Below are positions 52,601 through 64,000 of a stretch of 64,000 nucleotides of DNA, piece after piece (position 1 is the first letter of the stretch; each line of letters begins with the position of its first letter). A program made the position numbers and the translations under genes. Source of the DNA: Incurvaria masculella (taxonomy: Eukaryota > Arthropoda > Insecta > Lepidoptera > Incurvariidae); assembly GCA_946894095.1 (NCBI GenBank), contig OX335646.2:13696077-13760076 (forward strand), in the 5' to 3' direction. The notes beneath the pieces are model-generated. The model saw only the letters and a list, made by a program, of their open reading frames with translations, did no database searches and had not been told where the DNA came from.

Positions 52601-55600
52601 GTGCTCTAATCTAAGACCGTACCTAACATGTACAATCATAAAAAAATAAAATTGTTATTCTGTGGGTAATTAAATTTATTGCTTTATTGTCAGAGTATAT
52701 CTTTTATATCTCTTATATGAATCTTTCTTTATTATTTAATTAAATAAAAAAAATACATTCTTAAAACGTAATTTATCTTATTTGACCGCCCTAAATCGCT
52801 AGACATGTTTGCTTGTTAGCATGTTGGCCTTTAAATATCCCCGCTTAAATAAATAATGTCCTGACCATTGAAGGTTATTGGCCTGTTATTTCTTAAATTT
52901 TGCTTTAACATGACAAATCCAACTAAAATGCTTCTCTTAAACGCTAGACAAATGATAGTCCATCAGATGCTGATCTTCAAGTGACGTACCCGTTAGACGG
53001 CTCACTCTGCCTCCGAGTTCTCTGCCAGCGTTGCCGATGAGATGGCCTCCGAGACTGAAGCCAATCAGGTGGGTCCTGTCGAGGGAGGCGCCAACGTTGC
53101 TGAGGAAGTTCAGGAACTGGCCGAGCCCGCGACCGACATCTGCGACTCCGTTCTTGGCCGTGACGTAGTTTCTGTTGGCCACGCCCCTCCAGTCCAGCAC
53201 AATAAGGTTGCAGTCACCGCGTTGCAAGAAAGCTGAAACCATTTCAATTCAGTTTAACCTAAGTGGCCAGTTTTTATATATATTTCGTTTAATATGTTTG
53301 AGATTTAAGTATTCATTTATTGTGTTTTTTTTTCTGTTATTAAATATAACGTTACCTTAATACATTTCAAAATACTGTGAGGACTTGTGGGCTCCGACAC
53401 GCAAAATGAATATAAGTAATTGGTCTCACTGTTTTTCCCGTGATTCATCGTTCGTGGTTTGTAGTCCACGTACAACTGTAGGTACCTCCTTCCTTACTTA
53501 CTATTTGGTAGGATTGAACCCGCCCGGGTTGGTATCTTTGCATTGAATGACGTTTGTTCAAGCGGCAATGATAATTGTCCGTGGTTTCCATCCCAGTTTA
53601 ATGTAGCCGTGCAATACTAAAAAGACTTAATAAGGCATCTAGTTCCTATGTGGAGTTTTGAGGTTATATTCATGACAGTAGGTGTGGTATTAACTATTTT
53701 TTATTTTATTCAGGAAAACAAACAGTCTTGAAACTAACTAATAACAAAAATTTGAATAAAGCTTAAACCAGCAATGTTCATATTAACATAGTTATACTAA
53801 ATACATATGCAAAGAAAGAGAAAAAATGAAATGCTCGAATAGCTCGAATATCTAACAAATAAAGAAAATTAAAAAAAATCAGTTTCTCTACAAAATAATA
53901 AAAAACTTCAAAAGTTAAAATACTAACAAATTATTAAGCAATATTGAACAAAGGGAAAAACAAAATAATGTTACCTAAACGTTGTTAAAAAATAATCGAA
54001 AAGAAGAGATGCAACACCATGACAATTTTATTTTCTTAATAGCGTCAAAAAAGCGCCGTATAAAAGAATTTTTCGTGTAATTAGTTTTGCTGACTGGTTT
54101 GCTTAACGTAACTGGACTATACATGTCTAGTTACATTAAGTAATCATGTCATAGCAATATTCTGCAAAATAAATGAGATTATATGCTTTGAGGCACCTTA
54201 CTATCTAGGACTACCCCTTCGAGGAAATAGCATGATGTTTCACTTTCCCAGTGCATAATATCGTTATTTAACCACAAAATCTATTTGATGGATCGCCGAA
54301 AAACGAGTGCATTTCTATCTTATATCAACGATCAGTTATAGTTGTAATTAAACTAAGAAATGTCAGTGGATGCCGAACCTATGGTTATTATTGTAGCCAT
54401 GATGTAGCGTGCCTTGATACGATATAATCTTATCAAGGCACGCTGAACGATAATTGGTGACAACGACGCCATATATTATTCATCATTTTTAAGGTCAGGT
54501 AAAGTACCAACAATAGTTCCTTTCGGAATTTTATTCATTATCATTATCTCTAAACATACCTATGTACGTACCTACTAGCCTTACCTTACCTTACTAAGTA
54601 AAAAATAAATGTATCTCGACAATATTACGTTTGTTACTGATCGACTATTCAATTCAACGGATAATTTGGTGCCCGATACTTTACCGCAATTAATCATATT
54701 AATATATTTTGCGTCGAATCTTAGTCAATCTTAATCAAATATTGTTCACTCGTGCACTAACGATTAAATAGCAAACAAAATAATAAATTAATTATGTTCG
54801 AGATTATATTCAAAACATGACACAAGTAAAATAATTGCAAGAGAATGACCTTTTTTATCTGACTGGACATGGATGTCTTATACCACACCAACCGTGATGA
54901 TATTAGCCCTATACACCACATTCCCTAGAAATGAGGTTCAGTGCCAGGGCCTTCCATTTTAAGATCAGTGGTTGGAAAACACGGACAAATGTTCACTGGC
55001 GCCTTAGACATATTTAGACCAACCACGGGTAAAAACCGGCCAAGTGCGAGTCGGACTCGCACACGAAGGGTTCCGTACCATCGTACAAGATTTAACACAA
55101 AAAAATCACGTTTTTTGTATCGGACCCCCCTTTATATTTTATATATTTTTTATTTTACCTATTTGTTGTTATAGCGGCAAAATAAATACACACTCTGTGA
55201 AAATTTCAGCTGCCTACCTATTACGGTTCATGAGATACAGCCCTGTGACAGACGGACAGACGGACGGACGGACGGACGGACGGACAGCGGAGGCTTAGTA
55301 ATAGGGTTCCGTTTTCACCCTTTGGGTACGGAACCCTAAAAACGCATTTAGCGTTGTTACCCGTGGTTGGTACCAACTTAGGTGAGACACGTGGTAGGGG
55401 AAGGGCAGCTTCACTTTTACATGGATTCCGATGGTACAGCGATTCATGACAAAAACAATCATCCAAATCAGAACTAACGCAAGCAAAAATCAATAATCGC
55501 AAAATTCGCACAAGTAATACGCATTTCTTGTGAATGTTTCAATCAAGTGCTTTCAGTGTTTCTTTTAACACACATAGAAACAGTACTGGCGACGCTTTTT

Positions 55601-57724
55601 GTGATACATCTCGTATCCATTCCTTTCTAACGTTTTTAGGGTTCCGTACCCAAAGGGTGCTAAGGAAACCTCCGCTGTCCGTCTGTCCGTTCTTCCATCT
55701 ATCAGAGGGCTGTATCTCATGAGCCGTAATAGACAGGTAGCTCAAATTTTCACAGAGAGTGTATTTATTTTGCCGCTATAACAACAAATAAGTACAATTT
55801 AAAAAAATAAAAGGGGGCCCCATACAAAAAACCTGACTTTTTTGTGTTAAATCTTACACGATGGTACGAAACCCTTCGTGTGCGAGTCCGACTAGCACAT
55901 GGCCGGTTTTTTTATTACAATTTCGCTCGCATTCGATGGTGATTTTTGTGGCGAGTAGGAGTCCCGAATTGGTTGCACCGTAGCTCAACGATGCTCCGTC
56001 CTGAGAGTATTGAAAACCTACCATCTCTGATGAGAGTGTTGATCTCACTGTTGCCGTTGCTGTTCCAGCCATGGACAACCACGACCACGGGCCAGGACGG
56101 GTTGAAGTTTGAGAACTGCACCGATTGGGCGTCGCCGTTTACTAGGAACTGGGCAACGGTCGGGTTGTCCCTGGAATATTATTAACAAACATTCATCTGA
56201 GAGAGCATTCTGAGTAACGAGAGTTGAGAAGGTTTGCAGGTGTTGTCAAAATAGCGATAAAACGAAAAAGAGCGGAAACGTAAGTATAAGAATAGTGAGG
56301 TTCTTTGCAATTTCAAATATCAGTTACGGAATAAACGTATTCATTGGCATCATTCATAGTCGCATATCGTCTTTGTCTAGAGTCTAACTGATCAATAGAC
56401 AGGGTGGTTTTCTGCATCGGTGTATGAAGTATAGACGATGATATTAGCTTATTCGTTATTTCTCCATTAGGTGGACACATACACGACAGCGTTGTCAAGC
56501 CGATTTTATTGACGGAAAATCTTGAAATATCTCTAGCACCGGAATCTTTGCATCGAGAAAATCGCCATGAGAATCACTATAAAAGCGGTTTTCTCGACTG
56601 AAAGAATCCTGATTCCTAACCACGAAATTTCAAGAATAGAACTCAATTCATAATGAAGTGTAATTTAATTACTAATTATTTTGTATTAAAAGAAGCAATC
56701 AACGTTTGCACGCGTACCGAGTATATAGCCAGTACTGGTTGTCGGCGGCATTCCTCGTGGCGAGTCGGCTCAGGACATCCCTGTCGACTTCCTCCTCCAG
56801 GTCCACCAGGTGCACGTTGCCGTCGCCGTCGGGGAAGTAGATGAAGCGGTCACCCTCCTTATATCCCGCGTTCGGGTCGATCACCTTGGCGCTACAAGCT
56901 GTTGGCAAATTAGTTAAGTAAGTTCTATTTCTAATCCATTTGCATTGAGGGTTGCTGTTTCTTTTGTTCCTGTTCTTTGCCTTTAACTGTTCTACAAAAA
57001 AAAATATTTGGCAGTAATATTTAGATCAAAGTATGTATTTCATTACTGTGACGAAAAACTCGTAAAGTTTCTATGCGGTCTTGACCGAGTTGATCGATTC
57101 CGCGAATCAATTCGTTTTGCACTTAACTTAGAGTAGTCTGACTACCAAAAAGTCTAAATAAATAAAATGAATTGATTTTGAAACCGTTTCATACAATTAG
57201 GGCTTCGAATGGGTACTAGAATTAATAATGAATCGAACAATTCATAAAAAAATAAAAGATCATGTAGAAATATTTAATAAATCATAGACATAAATGTTTT
57301 AATAGCATAATTAGAAATGTTATATTAATTAAACGTTCCCAATTGTTTCTATTGTGCCAAAGTATGAAATAATTGGTTATAATTGGTACTGAATTTAAAC
57401 CGCTTTCCAATTGATATTCCTATTTAGGATTTAATGTCAGAATTCGCGACGCATGCAACTGTACACAGCATTACTACTAAGTCAGAAGTTAACGGGCGCA
57501 AATAATTCCTGCTTTACTCGAATGACGAGATTGTTTAATATTCAGGGATATTTCTGTTGAGCCCTTATGAGACCTTACTACGCAGCAGTTTTTAACATTT
57601 TTTAGCATAGGGAATACCCTATTCCTTACTGGAATAAAACACTTTGCAACAAAGCTAAAATCAACCCCGATATGGTATAGTTCTTACCCGCCAGGGCAGC
57701 CACAATTAAAACGATAAGCTTCAT
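49665..57724 (-). CDS. secreted lipase, pancreatic-lipase family (lipase 2)
   Basis: Complete seven-exon gene. Minus-strand exons: 57724-57688, 56898-56718, 56170-56022, 53232-52990, 52192-52003, 51435-51298, 49710-49665; all GT-AG, all phases fit, 327 residues. Signal peptide MKLIVLIVAALA. Oxyanion region VVVVVHGWNSNG, nucleophile GFSLGG (Ser182), Asp206 in LDPAGPLWG, His265 in CSHGRAYEYF. Four residues (WIST) separate the two lid cysteines, so the lid is nearly absent, as in phospholipase A1-like members. The C-terminus GLYRVNTARNYPF-stop is the usual last strand; another frame through the same DNA ends DTDHDCK but would not join in phase. Exons 3 and 4 have the same lengths as in lipase 1 (149 and 243 nt), showing tandem duplication. 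Substrate (triglyceride or phospholipid) cannot be settled from sequence. It is likely secreted, for example into gut or haemolymph, which is inference. Confidence 0.92.
50350..50760 (+). repeat. older dispersed repeat, uninterrupted copy
   Basis: Colinear with 5425-5487 plus 7436-7720 and lacks the 1.95-kb insertion found there. It lies in the last intron of lipase 2. Confidence 0.65.
51943..51970 (+). repeat. short degenerate (GGTTA)n run
   Basis: GTAGGTTAGGTTAAGTTAGG, about five imperfect units, 33 bp from lipase 2 exon 5 in its following intron. Confidence 0.75.
53440..53700 (+). repeat. SINE copy without head
   Basis: CTTCCTTACTTACTATTTGG, AACCCGCCCGGGTTGGTA, CAAGCGGCAATGATAATTG and TTCCTATGTGG follow the SINE consensus order. 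It lies in lipase 2 intron 3. Confidence 0.7.
54406..54444. other. perfect 14-bp hairpin
   Basis: AGCGTGCCTTGATA (54406-54419) and its exact inverse (54431-54444) around an 11-nt loop, in lipase 2 intron 3. Confidence 0.75.
54850..55030 (-). repeat. SINE fragment, minus orientation, interrupted
   Basis: CTGACTGGACATGGATG, TTAGCCCTATACACC and CAGTGCCAGGGCCTTCC match the tail inverted. The next repeat interrupts it, and SINE-like words resume at about 55366-55440. Confidence 0.55.
55031..55342 (-). repeat. dispersed repeat family A, complete, minus orientation
   Basis: From AAAAACCGGCCAAGTGCGAG to GGGTACGGAACCCTAAAAAC, with (GACG)n in the middle. Flanked by inverted ACCAACCACGGGTAA and TTACCCGTGGTTGGT. 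Confidence 0.85.
55633..55914 (+). repeat. dispersed repeat family A, complete, plus orientation
   Basis: From TTTTTAGGGTTCCGTACCC to CACATGGCCGGTTTTTTTA. Inverted partner of 55031-55342, ending about 107 bp from lipase 2 exon 3. Confidence 0.85.
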
Positions 57725-57770
57725 GATTAAAGTTTTATGCGGACTGGCAAGGATACAGGGGTCCGTATGC

Positions 57771-57778
57771 CTTTTATT
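57771..57778 (-). promoter_or_regulatory. TATA-like box of lipase 2
   Basis: AATAAAAG on the minus strand, with a CCAGTCC initiator-like word about 30 bp downstream (57741-57747) and the ATG at 57724. Confidence 0.45.
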
Positions 57779-58914
57779 GTGTCAACTTTGATAACGGGTG
57801 GTTTCATGTACAAGTATATAAAAATTGATTAAATAGCTCGATAAACCTAATCACAGTCATTATTAATTGTAACATTCGTTGTTGATTATAATCTGTCTAC
57901 GTACGGTCGCATTCAAAAGTCCAGTAGCACTTCGCAGAGCGATTGCTTTGAAGCGCTCGCATCGCGCGGTGGGGAAGCGGGAGTAAGGGATTGCACCGGC
58001 CGAGTGGGTTGTGGTAGGACGCCCCAGCTGAAGACCGGTCGGTGGGGGAAAGAGCACGTCACATGTGCAAAACAAACCCGACCGTAACGTGCTACCGGAC
58101 TTATGTCGTCGATGGTACCTACCCTACGATTACAGCTCGGGTTTTGGCCTAGAGGACCTGACTTTCATGCGATGGGTTATGGATTCAAATCTCGCCCCGG
58201 TCATGCACCACTTTTATCTCTCTGAGAATGTGAGAATTTCGTTACGAATATGAGCTGTTCCATGCTTGGGAATCCATGTAAAATATAGGTGTAGATTCCT
58301 ACGTTGTGGTAGGGTTTAGCCCGTTACATAAACGTTACAAAAAAAAACGTTACATACATTATCGTGAACGTGATCAAAACGTGAACATAAATCAAACGTG
58401 TATTACAGACATTATCATTGTTCACTCTCCACCGCTCCCCCCCCCCCCCCCCTCCGCCCCTATTTTCTTTTGAGTACGACATAAAAAACGAGATATTCAT
58501 TAAAATATCAGCAATATAATGGTTTAGGGGTCATTCTTCGAGTCGTTACCATGATATCTAACAGTTACCGGTAGTATAGACTCAAGCATTTCATGTCGTG
58601 CGAATATCCTTCGAATCAAGGGCAAACGCTTTGATACGCATTGCGTTATGTTTCAATATGAAAATGATTCACAATCCGCATTACTGACACAATTATGTAC
58701 CTCTTCAATTCCATTACGATATCAATGCATTGTAGCCAGTGCAAAGGTTTAATTCTATAATAATTAAACATCTATAATCAAATACTTTTCTTGCGTTAGT
58801 GTAATTTCCAAAACATATTCATGCTAACCTTAAAATACATGTGGCCTGGTGAAAATAATTTTTGAAATGTATTTTTTCGTCTAGTGTTTGACGCGATGTT
58901 GTAACCGTGCATAA
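57779..58914. other. intergenic upstream of lipase 2
   Basis: A GC-richer block at 57900-58250 has TTCAAATC-type words but no tRNA fold I could confirm. A run of 16 C lies at 58437-58452. No gene is recognised. Confidence 0.45.
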
Positions 58915-59010
58915 GGTAGTTCTTAGCATGGAACCTAGATCATCCTACGTGGCATGCCAGGCTAATGTCAAGAATGTCAAGGTGTGATATTAGCCATAAT
59001 TGTCCAATTA
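58915..59010 (+). repeat. SINE tail fragment
   Basis: AGCATGGAACCTAGATC and GGTGTGATATTAGCCAT match the SINE 3' part. Confidence 0.5.
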
Positions 59011-59934
59011 CATATAAAGTTCTTATTATGGAACATTAAACATTTTTTACACTAAATTAAAGAATTACTTTGCATGGAAAGTCTAACTTTTATTTTACAG
59101 GATTTTCAGAAAAAAGTTATTAAACTTTTCTGTGTTAATAATAATAATTGTTTTCAAAATTGTATGTAGTGGCCGTTACTACACTCTGTATAAATAAATT
59201 ATACTGACCGTTTCTGTAAACCAAAAATATCGCTAAGAACCTTCGCTTTCACGACCGGAGGCCAAAACTGGAGGCAATTATCAGATGGAGAAATTTGATT
59301 AGCGACTCTGATACAGGTTCAGCGTCTCTGGATAGCAACATCAGACTTGGTTTGCTGATAACTGAAACATGTTGTGCCTCATTAGTAAATTAATCATGAT
59401 TGTTTGATTGAATTGGAATTTAATAGACCAATAATAGGATTGTTAATGCGCAAATTTAAATACCGGATGCGCTATTATTAAGCACTAATCCTCAAGTTTA
59501 ACGCTTCAAACCAAATTTTAACGGACGTTTTGATAATTCTATATCATTAGCTTAGCAAGGCGCGAACAAAGCCGTTTCATTTTGGGCAAAAATGCTTTCA
59601 TCTGTGCAGCGTCCGGGGCTGTCCGAATGTCCGTTTTATCAAAACTATTTGCTTTGTGACAAGACCTAAAAGCGTTAGCTAAAAAATAATACGTTTTTTT
59701 AAGGTGCGCGGTGAACATTTATTCTTTTTTTAGCTGTGCAAATAAAGGCTCGCGAGGTATACAGCTCAGATCAATGGATTTTTATCTGAGATCAATGGAG
59801 CTCTTTCAATATCACCTACCTTGTAGATCTCGATCGACGAAGTGTGCGAATATCGAATATATATATATATACTTTGTGAATGTTTCAATGGTAAAATCCT
59901 TGTGAAACTGTAGATCCCCTCTTCTCCTAGGCAT
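59011..59934. other. intergenic, no gene seen
   Basis: AT-rich; a (TA)n microsatellite lies near 59858-59871. Nothing else is recognised. Confidence 0.45.
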
Positions 59935-60135
59935 GCCCGGGGTGCTATCATCTAATTAGATAAAAATATGGTCGAAGCGGCAACGAAAACCAATTTTCTA
60001 TTTTTATTTTGTTCAATGTAGTTCTGCTCATAAAGAAAAAGTCCTGATACGTCACATAATTTCCACGGGAATGCTGTGTGTTGGACTAACAACATGTCGG
60101 TGGGTGTGGTATTGGTCATCCAAGTTCAGTTCAAT
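59935..60135 (+). repeat. SINE copy without head
   Basis: GGTCGAAGCGGCAACGA, GTTCAATGTAG, GTGTGTTGGACTAAC and GGTGTGGTATTGG in family order. Confidence 0.6.
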
Positions 60136-60684
60136 AAAAAAATAAAACAAGCATTACTTAAATACATGCCGACTCACACCTTTGAAGGATTACAATATGA
60201 AAATGTTTACAACCTGTATAAGCCAATATTTGTAGGCATTCAGGAATTAATAAGATAAGATGGTATCAGGCGCTTTGATTTATGGGTATTTTAGCTTTGT
60301 CTATGACGTTTACACAGGTGTGGAGGAAATGATTCGTAAACAATAAAATTGCGACAAAAATTACATATCTAGGCCAATGTAGCAATAGATTGGCGACTAT
60401 GATTGGACTCCAAGCATAAGACGAGCAGAGTTTTTTAGAAGGGTAATTTTTTAACCTTCTTCTTTCCTAAATTCATTAATATGTAAGTGGTTCAAATTAG
60501 TTTCCATTCAAATGCTTCTAATATGTTTTTAGACTTACTACAGGAGGAATTAGTAAATTTAAAGGTCTCTGGTAAATACCTCTTACCTCTCTTAACATGA
60601 AGTATAATATTGCGATGAATCGCAGTATTTCCATGATATTCAGGTCTAGCATAGCTAGATGAGTAAGTAAGAATATAAATGTGC
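60136..60684. other. intergenic, no gene seen
   Basis: No coding or repeat feature recognised. Confidence 0.4.
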
Positions 60685-60870
60685 ATGCATACTAATATTA
60701 TAAATGCGAAAGTAATTCTGTCTGCCTCTTGCGTTTTCACGTCTAAGCCAATTTGGATGAATTTCGATACAAAGCTAGTCTCGACATTGGAGAAGGACCT
60801 ACCGATACTATGTGTGGCCAAAATTAATCTTGAATGAGGGTGAAATAGGAGATGATAGTTTGTATGGGGA
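60685..60870 (+). repeat. dispersed repeat, ATACTAATATTATAAATGCG type
   Basis: ACTAATATTATAAATGCGAA, CTGTCTGCCTCTTGCG and TTTTCACGTCTAAGCCA mark a repeat very common in Lepidoptera. The 146-codon minus-strand frame over it is only this repeat. Confidence 0.6.
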
Positions 60871-62069
60871 AATCGTACAATATGACTCTCACTCATACAA
60901 TAATTCGGCCAGACATCAGTCCAAAACGACATTGACGCGACCGGTGCTGACGGACCTCAGGCAGTCGTCTATAAATTATCTTATCCTATGAATTCATCAT
61001 TCAGCGATCATGGATGTCGATCTAAGTATAATAAATTACTCATTTTTCTTTTTCTCTTAACTTACAGTCGGGTGAGTGGTTGACCTGAATAACGCTTCGC
61101 TGCCATCCGCGTAGCATAGGAACAGCACGGAGAACTACGGTATACTGGCATTTACTGACATGAACCCAGAGCACGGCGTATTTGGAGTCCCCCAAACAGT
61201 ACAGACGGTGTCATTAACTATTTAACCAGTCAAAAAAGCACACCCCGACCTTGGGGATTATACCGGCTTAAAGTCGGGGTAGTCCAGAAACAACGTGTCG
61301 GCATGACGTGATATTTGTGCCTTCGTGAGGAAAAGTATGGACAGCTTACTCTGGTCTACAAGCAGATGTACGGCATTCAGAATGGTATGCAGCCAGGCCA
61401 GCGAGAAATTTATAGTGGTTTTGTGCCGATTAATTAACTATTTGTTTCCTGATTTTTTTTGTGAAGGGTTCATTTAAACATTAAGGATTTGCAGTCAAAG
61501 CGCGATTTTTTGGTTTCGTTACTTTCTACTTTAGATGTTGAGTTGCCGACAAAATGGACGATCCCCCAGGTAGTGGCCGCCGGGACCCTCGGCATTCTAG
61601 TCCCCGGCCGGCACTATCAAACACCCCGGGATTAAGCCCCAAGTAATGGGGCAGCTATCTGTGGTGAATACTCTAACTATTAACTCTACTAATCGGCGGC
61701 GGGCGTGCAACGGAACACTCGATTTGACAGGCTTCCTGGCCATATCTTGTCGATTCCTTACCCTTAGAAGCGACTTAGCTTTATAGTCACCGGTCCACTC
61801 ATATTCGGTGCGCATCTGCCTTGCTCCTGGACCCTACATCGGGATACACACCGGAACATAGGGAATTGTTTACCCTTTAGATTTTGCAGTTTACCACACG
61901 CTGGCTCGTCAACTCTTGCGACATGTGCAGGATTAAATGCAGTGGGACCGCTTGTACTACTTTTATGTGCAAAATCCTACGCAGCACCATCTAAGACTTA
62001 AGAGATATGTTAGCCTTTCATCTCATACTGTCTACTTACTTTACTTTCATTTGAAGCCCCGCCAAAAGT
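60871..62069. other. intergenic; possible LINE ORF1 start
   Basis: At 61553 the plus strand reads MDDPPGSGRRDPRHSSPRP before stops. This looks like the Pro/Arg-rich beginning of a non-LTR ORF1, but is too short to be sure. A small hairpin (ACCCCGAC..GTCGGGGT) lies at about 61243-61281. Nothing else is recognised. Confidence 0.3.
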
Positions 62070-62300
62070 AAGTGGAAGGGTTAAGCCCACCCGGGTTCGT
62101 ACAATTGCACTGGATAAAAAGATCGTCGAAGCGATATTAAAATATTGCCCTATTCTTACATCCAGTTCAATTAATTAACGCTCCTAAAGGGAAGATCCTG
62201 TCATGGCACCTAATTATTTCGGTAATGCGGTATGTTGGGCAAATATCAAGACGTAGGTGTGGCATTCGCCATTCATGTCCAGTCATATAAAAAAAATAAC
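62070..62300 (+). repeat. SINE copy without head
   Basis: GGGTTAAGCCCACCCGGGTT, AGATCCTGTCATGGCACC and CGCCATTCATGTCCAGTCAT, ending in an A run. Confidence 0.65.
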
Positions 62301-62344
62301 AACTGAAAAAAGTCATGCTCCTGCTCCTGTAAGCCTGACGACAC

Positions 62345-62728
62345 CCGCAGTGCAATTACGAAGCACAAAATTGGGTGTAGGTTGCTGTACTTACAGCAAT
62401 ATGACAGCTTTTGCGATTACGAAATCGATGCATTCACAAATGGTGCGGCACTCAGCGCTACCCGCAGCAATTAGGTTAACTCCATACATTTCGCGTCGAA
62501 TCGGTATTACGAAACGGCAAAGAACTGTCAAATGCGGGGAGGTAAACGCCTATTTCGTCTGCTCGTCTAGTCAAGTACCTCAAAAGTTGACCTATTGTCG
62601 ACACAGATTGGTCCGTGCTTGATGTAGGTGGATGAAAAACGGCTTCGTAATCGCGCTTTAGAAATGACGGGGGCGCACCTACACGTACCGCGGCACCATC
62701 CTCAAATTTAGCGTAATCGCACTGCCGG
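62345..62728 (-). mobile_element. MITE family D, 384 bp, inverted copy
   Basis: Nearly the exact inverse of 3625-4009 with both termini (CCGCAGTGCAATTACG and CGTAATCGCACTGCCGG). Confidence 0.85.
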
Positions 62729-62848
62729 AGAAGCAAGTCTGGACAGGGTTGGGTTCTGAGTGGTGGACCGTTTTCTACCATTGAAGCTGGCTCTAAGACT
62801 ATAGGTCCCCTACCTTATCCACTTATTAGGTGGTATAAGTTATCCCGA

Positions 62849-63442
62849 CCGGCAGTGCGATTACGCAAAATTTGAGGATGGTGCCGCGGTACGTGTAGGT
62901 GCGCCTCCGTCATTTCTAAAGCGCGATTACGAAGCCGCATTTTATCCACCTACATCCAGCACGGACCAATCTGTGTCGACACGCAGTGCGATTACGAAGC
63001 ACGAAACGGGGGAGGTTGGTTGTATTTAACAGCTAAATTGCGATAACGAAGCACCGGTAACCGCAGTGCGATTACGAAGTGCGAAATTAAGTGCGGTTAG
63101 TACCAAAGTGACATATTTTGTAATCGAAAGCCGTCCGTTTGCTGTCAATTTGGGGTAGGTGCGGCACCTACACCTCATGTCGCGCTTCGTAATCGCACTG
63201 CCGATAGGTAAACTTTTGACAGCTGCGGGTTCATTCACGCAGCGACCTCCCCCCATTTGACAGTTCTTTGGCGTTTCGTAATACCTATTCGACGCGAAAT
63301 GTATGGAGTTGACCTAATTGCTGCGGGTAGCGCTGAGTGCCGCACCATTTGTGAATGCATCGATTTCGTAATCGCAAAAGCTGTCATATTGCTGTAAGTA
63401 CAGACACCTACACCCAATTTTGTGCTTCGTAATTGCACTGCA
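62849..63442 (+). mobile_element. MITE family D copy carrying a second insertion
   Basis: Same orientation as 3625-4009 and matching it on both sides of 62983-63201, where related but different sequence interrupts it. Confidence 0.8.
62983..63201. mobile_element. inner 219-bp element related to family D
   Basis: Its own inverted ends are GCAGTGCGATTACGAAGC and GCTTCGTAATCGCACTGC-like, resembling the family D termini. It interrupts that element near the GTGTCGAC site. Confidence 0.65.
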
Positions 63443-63655
63443 GGTTGGTTCCATCCCAATGGAAGAAAAACGGAGAAAGGGCAATGGTCTCGATCCAGTT
63501 CAATTGTACCTGTCAGAAATAAGGGATGTACCTACATATGTAGTTACCACGTGGAGTGCTAGACTAATATCTTGAGAGTTTAGGTTTAGTATTAGCCATC
63601 AATTTCCTGTTCCACAAACACGACTATGTAATTACCACTAAAAAAAATAAGCAAA

Positions 63656-64000
63656 CCAAAAACCATTATTTAATTTTAATAGACAGGAACGTGACATTAT
63701 TAATTATTTATTATTTATCAAACAACCATAGACAGTACAATGCACGCCGATATTTTAAAATGTTGCCAATTCATAAGTAATCAAAACGGAAAAGAACTGG
63801 AAAGAAAATTGGCATACATTTTGGGCGTTGATGACACTGTTTATTTATTAATTTATTGAATAGTTCGTTAACACCGTTTACTATGAGAACATTTCAATCA
63901 CAATTCAATTTTAAATAATAAAATAATTCAACACAACACATACATCATATATATATCACACATTTCGTAAAAAACATAGGGATCGGAAAAGTAAATGTTG
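63656..64000. other. AT-rich window end
   Basis: No feature recognised. Confidence 0.5.

Larger units (their letters stand above)
62785..63655 (+). repeat. SINE split by a MITE insertion
   Basis: SINE words before (GACTATAGGTCCCCTACC, CACTTATTAGGTGGTATAAG) and after (GGTTGGTTCCATCCCAATGG, GATCCAGTTCAATTG, TAGTATTAGCCATCAAT) the family D element are in consensus order, so 62849-63442 was inserted into it. Confidence 0.7.

Noticed and set aside
60492..60932. 146-codon minus-strand open frame
   Set aside because: It covers a very common dispersed repeat (ATTATAAATGCGAAAG) and has no protein family features.

Overview
The window looks like nuclear DNA of a moth or butterfly (Lepidoptera). It is AT-rich, its genes are split by GT-AG introns, and it carries insect odorant-binding proteins, an insect-type adenylyl cyclase and short-lid secreted lipases. 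It is also full of dispersed repeats of a kind common in lepidopteran genomes, plus short runs of the insect telomere pentamer TTAGG. I cannot name the species.

Layout. 0-8 kb: a field of transposon debris (TIR elements, a LINE reverse-transcriptase scrap, nested insertions). 8.2-13.5 kb: two plus-strand genes for 'minus-C' odorant-binding proteins, each a signal-peptide exon followed by one 357-nt exon. 14.6-25.6 kb: a minus-strand membrane adenylyl cyclase. I could chain 19 exons in frame (1,191 residues); only the true start is uncertain. Its first visible exon is followed, on the gene's upstream side, by three decayed tandem copies. 26.6-27.9 kb: a DD34D mariner whose transposase is broken by a 26-bp insertion. 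31.1-33.6 kb: a DD41D IS630/Tc1/mariner-type transposon with an open transposase frame and 412-bp inverted repeats. 34-39.4 kb: MITEs, a perfect 30-bp hairpin and a 1.12-kb element with identical 167-bp arms. 39.8-46.5 kb and 49.7-57.7 kb: two minus-strand genes for secreted pancreatic-lipase-family enzymes with shared exon phases and the full Ser-Asp-His triad; the first lacks a recognisable last exon. 58-64 kb: SINEs and nested MITEs only.

How the genes work together. They are ordinary chromosomal neighbours rather than one pathway: small ligand carriers, a cAMP-producing enzyme and extracellular lipases. The two odorant-binding protein genes are a tandem duplicate pair, and so are the two lipase genes. 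The lipases differ by one intron inside the catalytic-His region.

Unusual structure is concentrated at exon borders: tandem remnants of the first visible cyclase exon, a duplicated splice donor in lipase 1, decayed copies of the lipase 1 exon 2 acceptor, and direct repeats flanking that same exon. I found no RNA gene, CRISPR array or clearly novel enzyme system.
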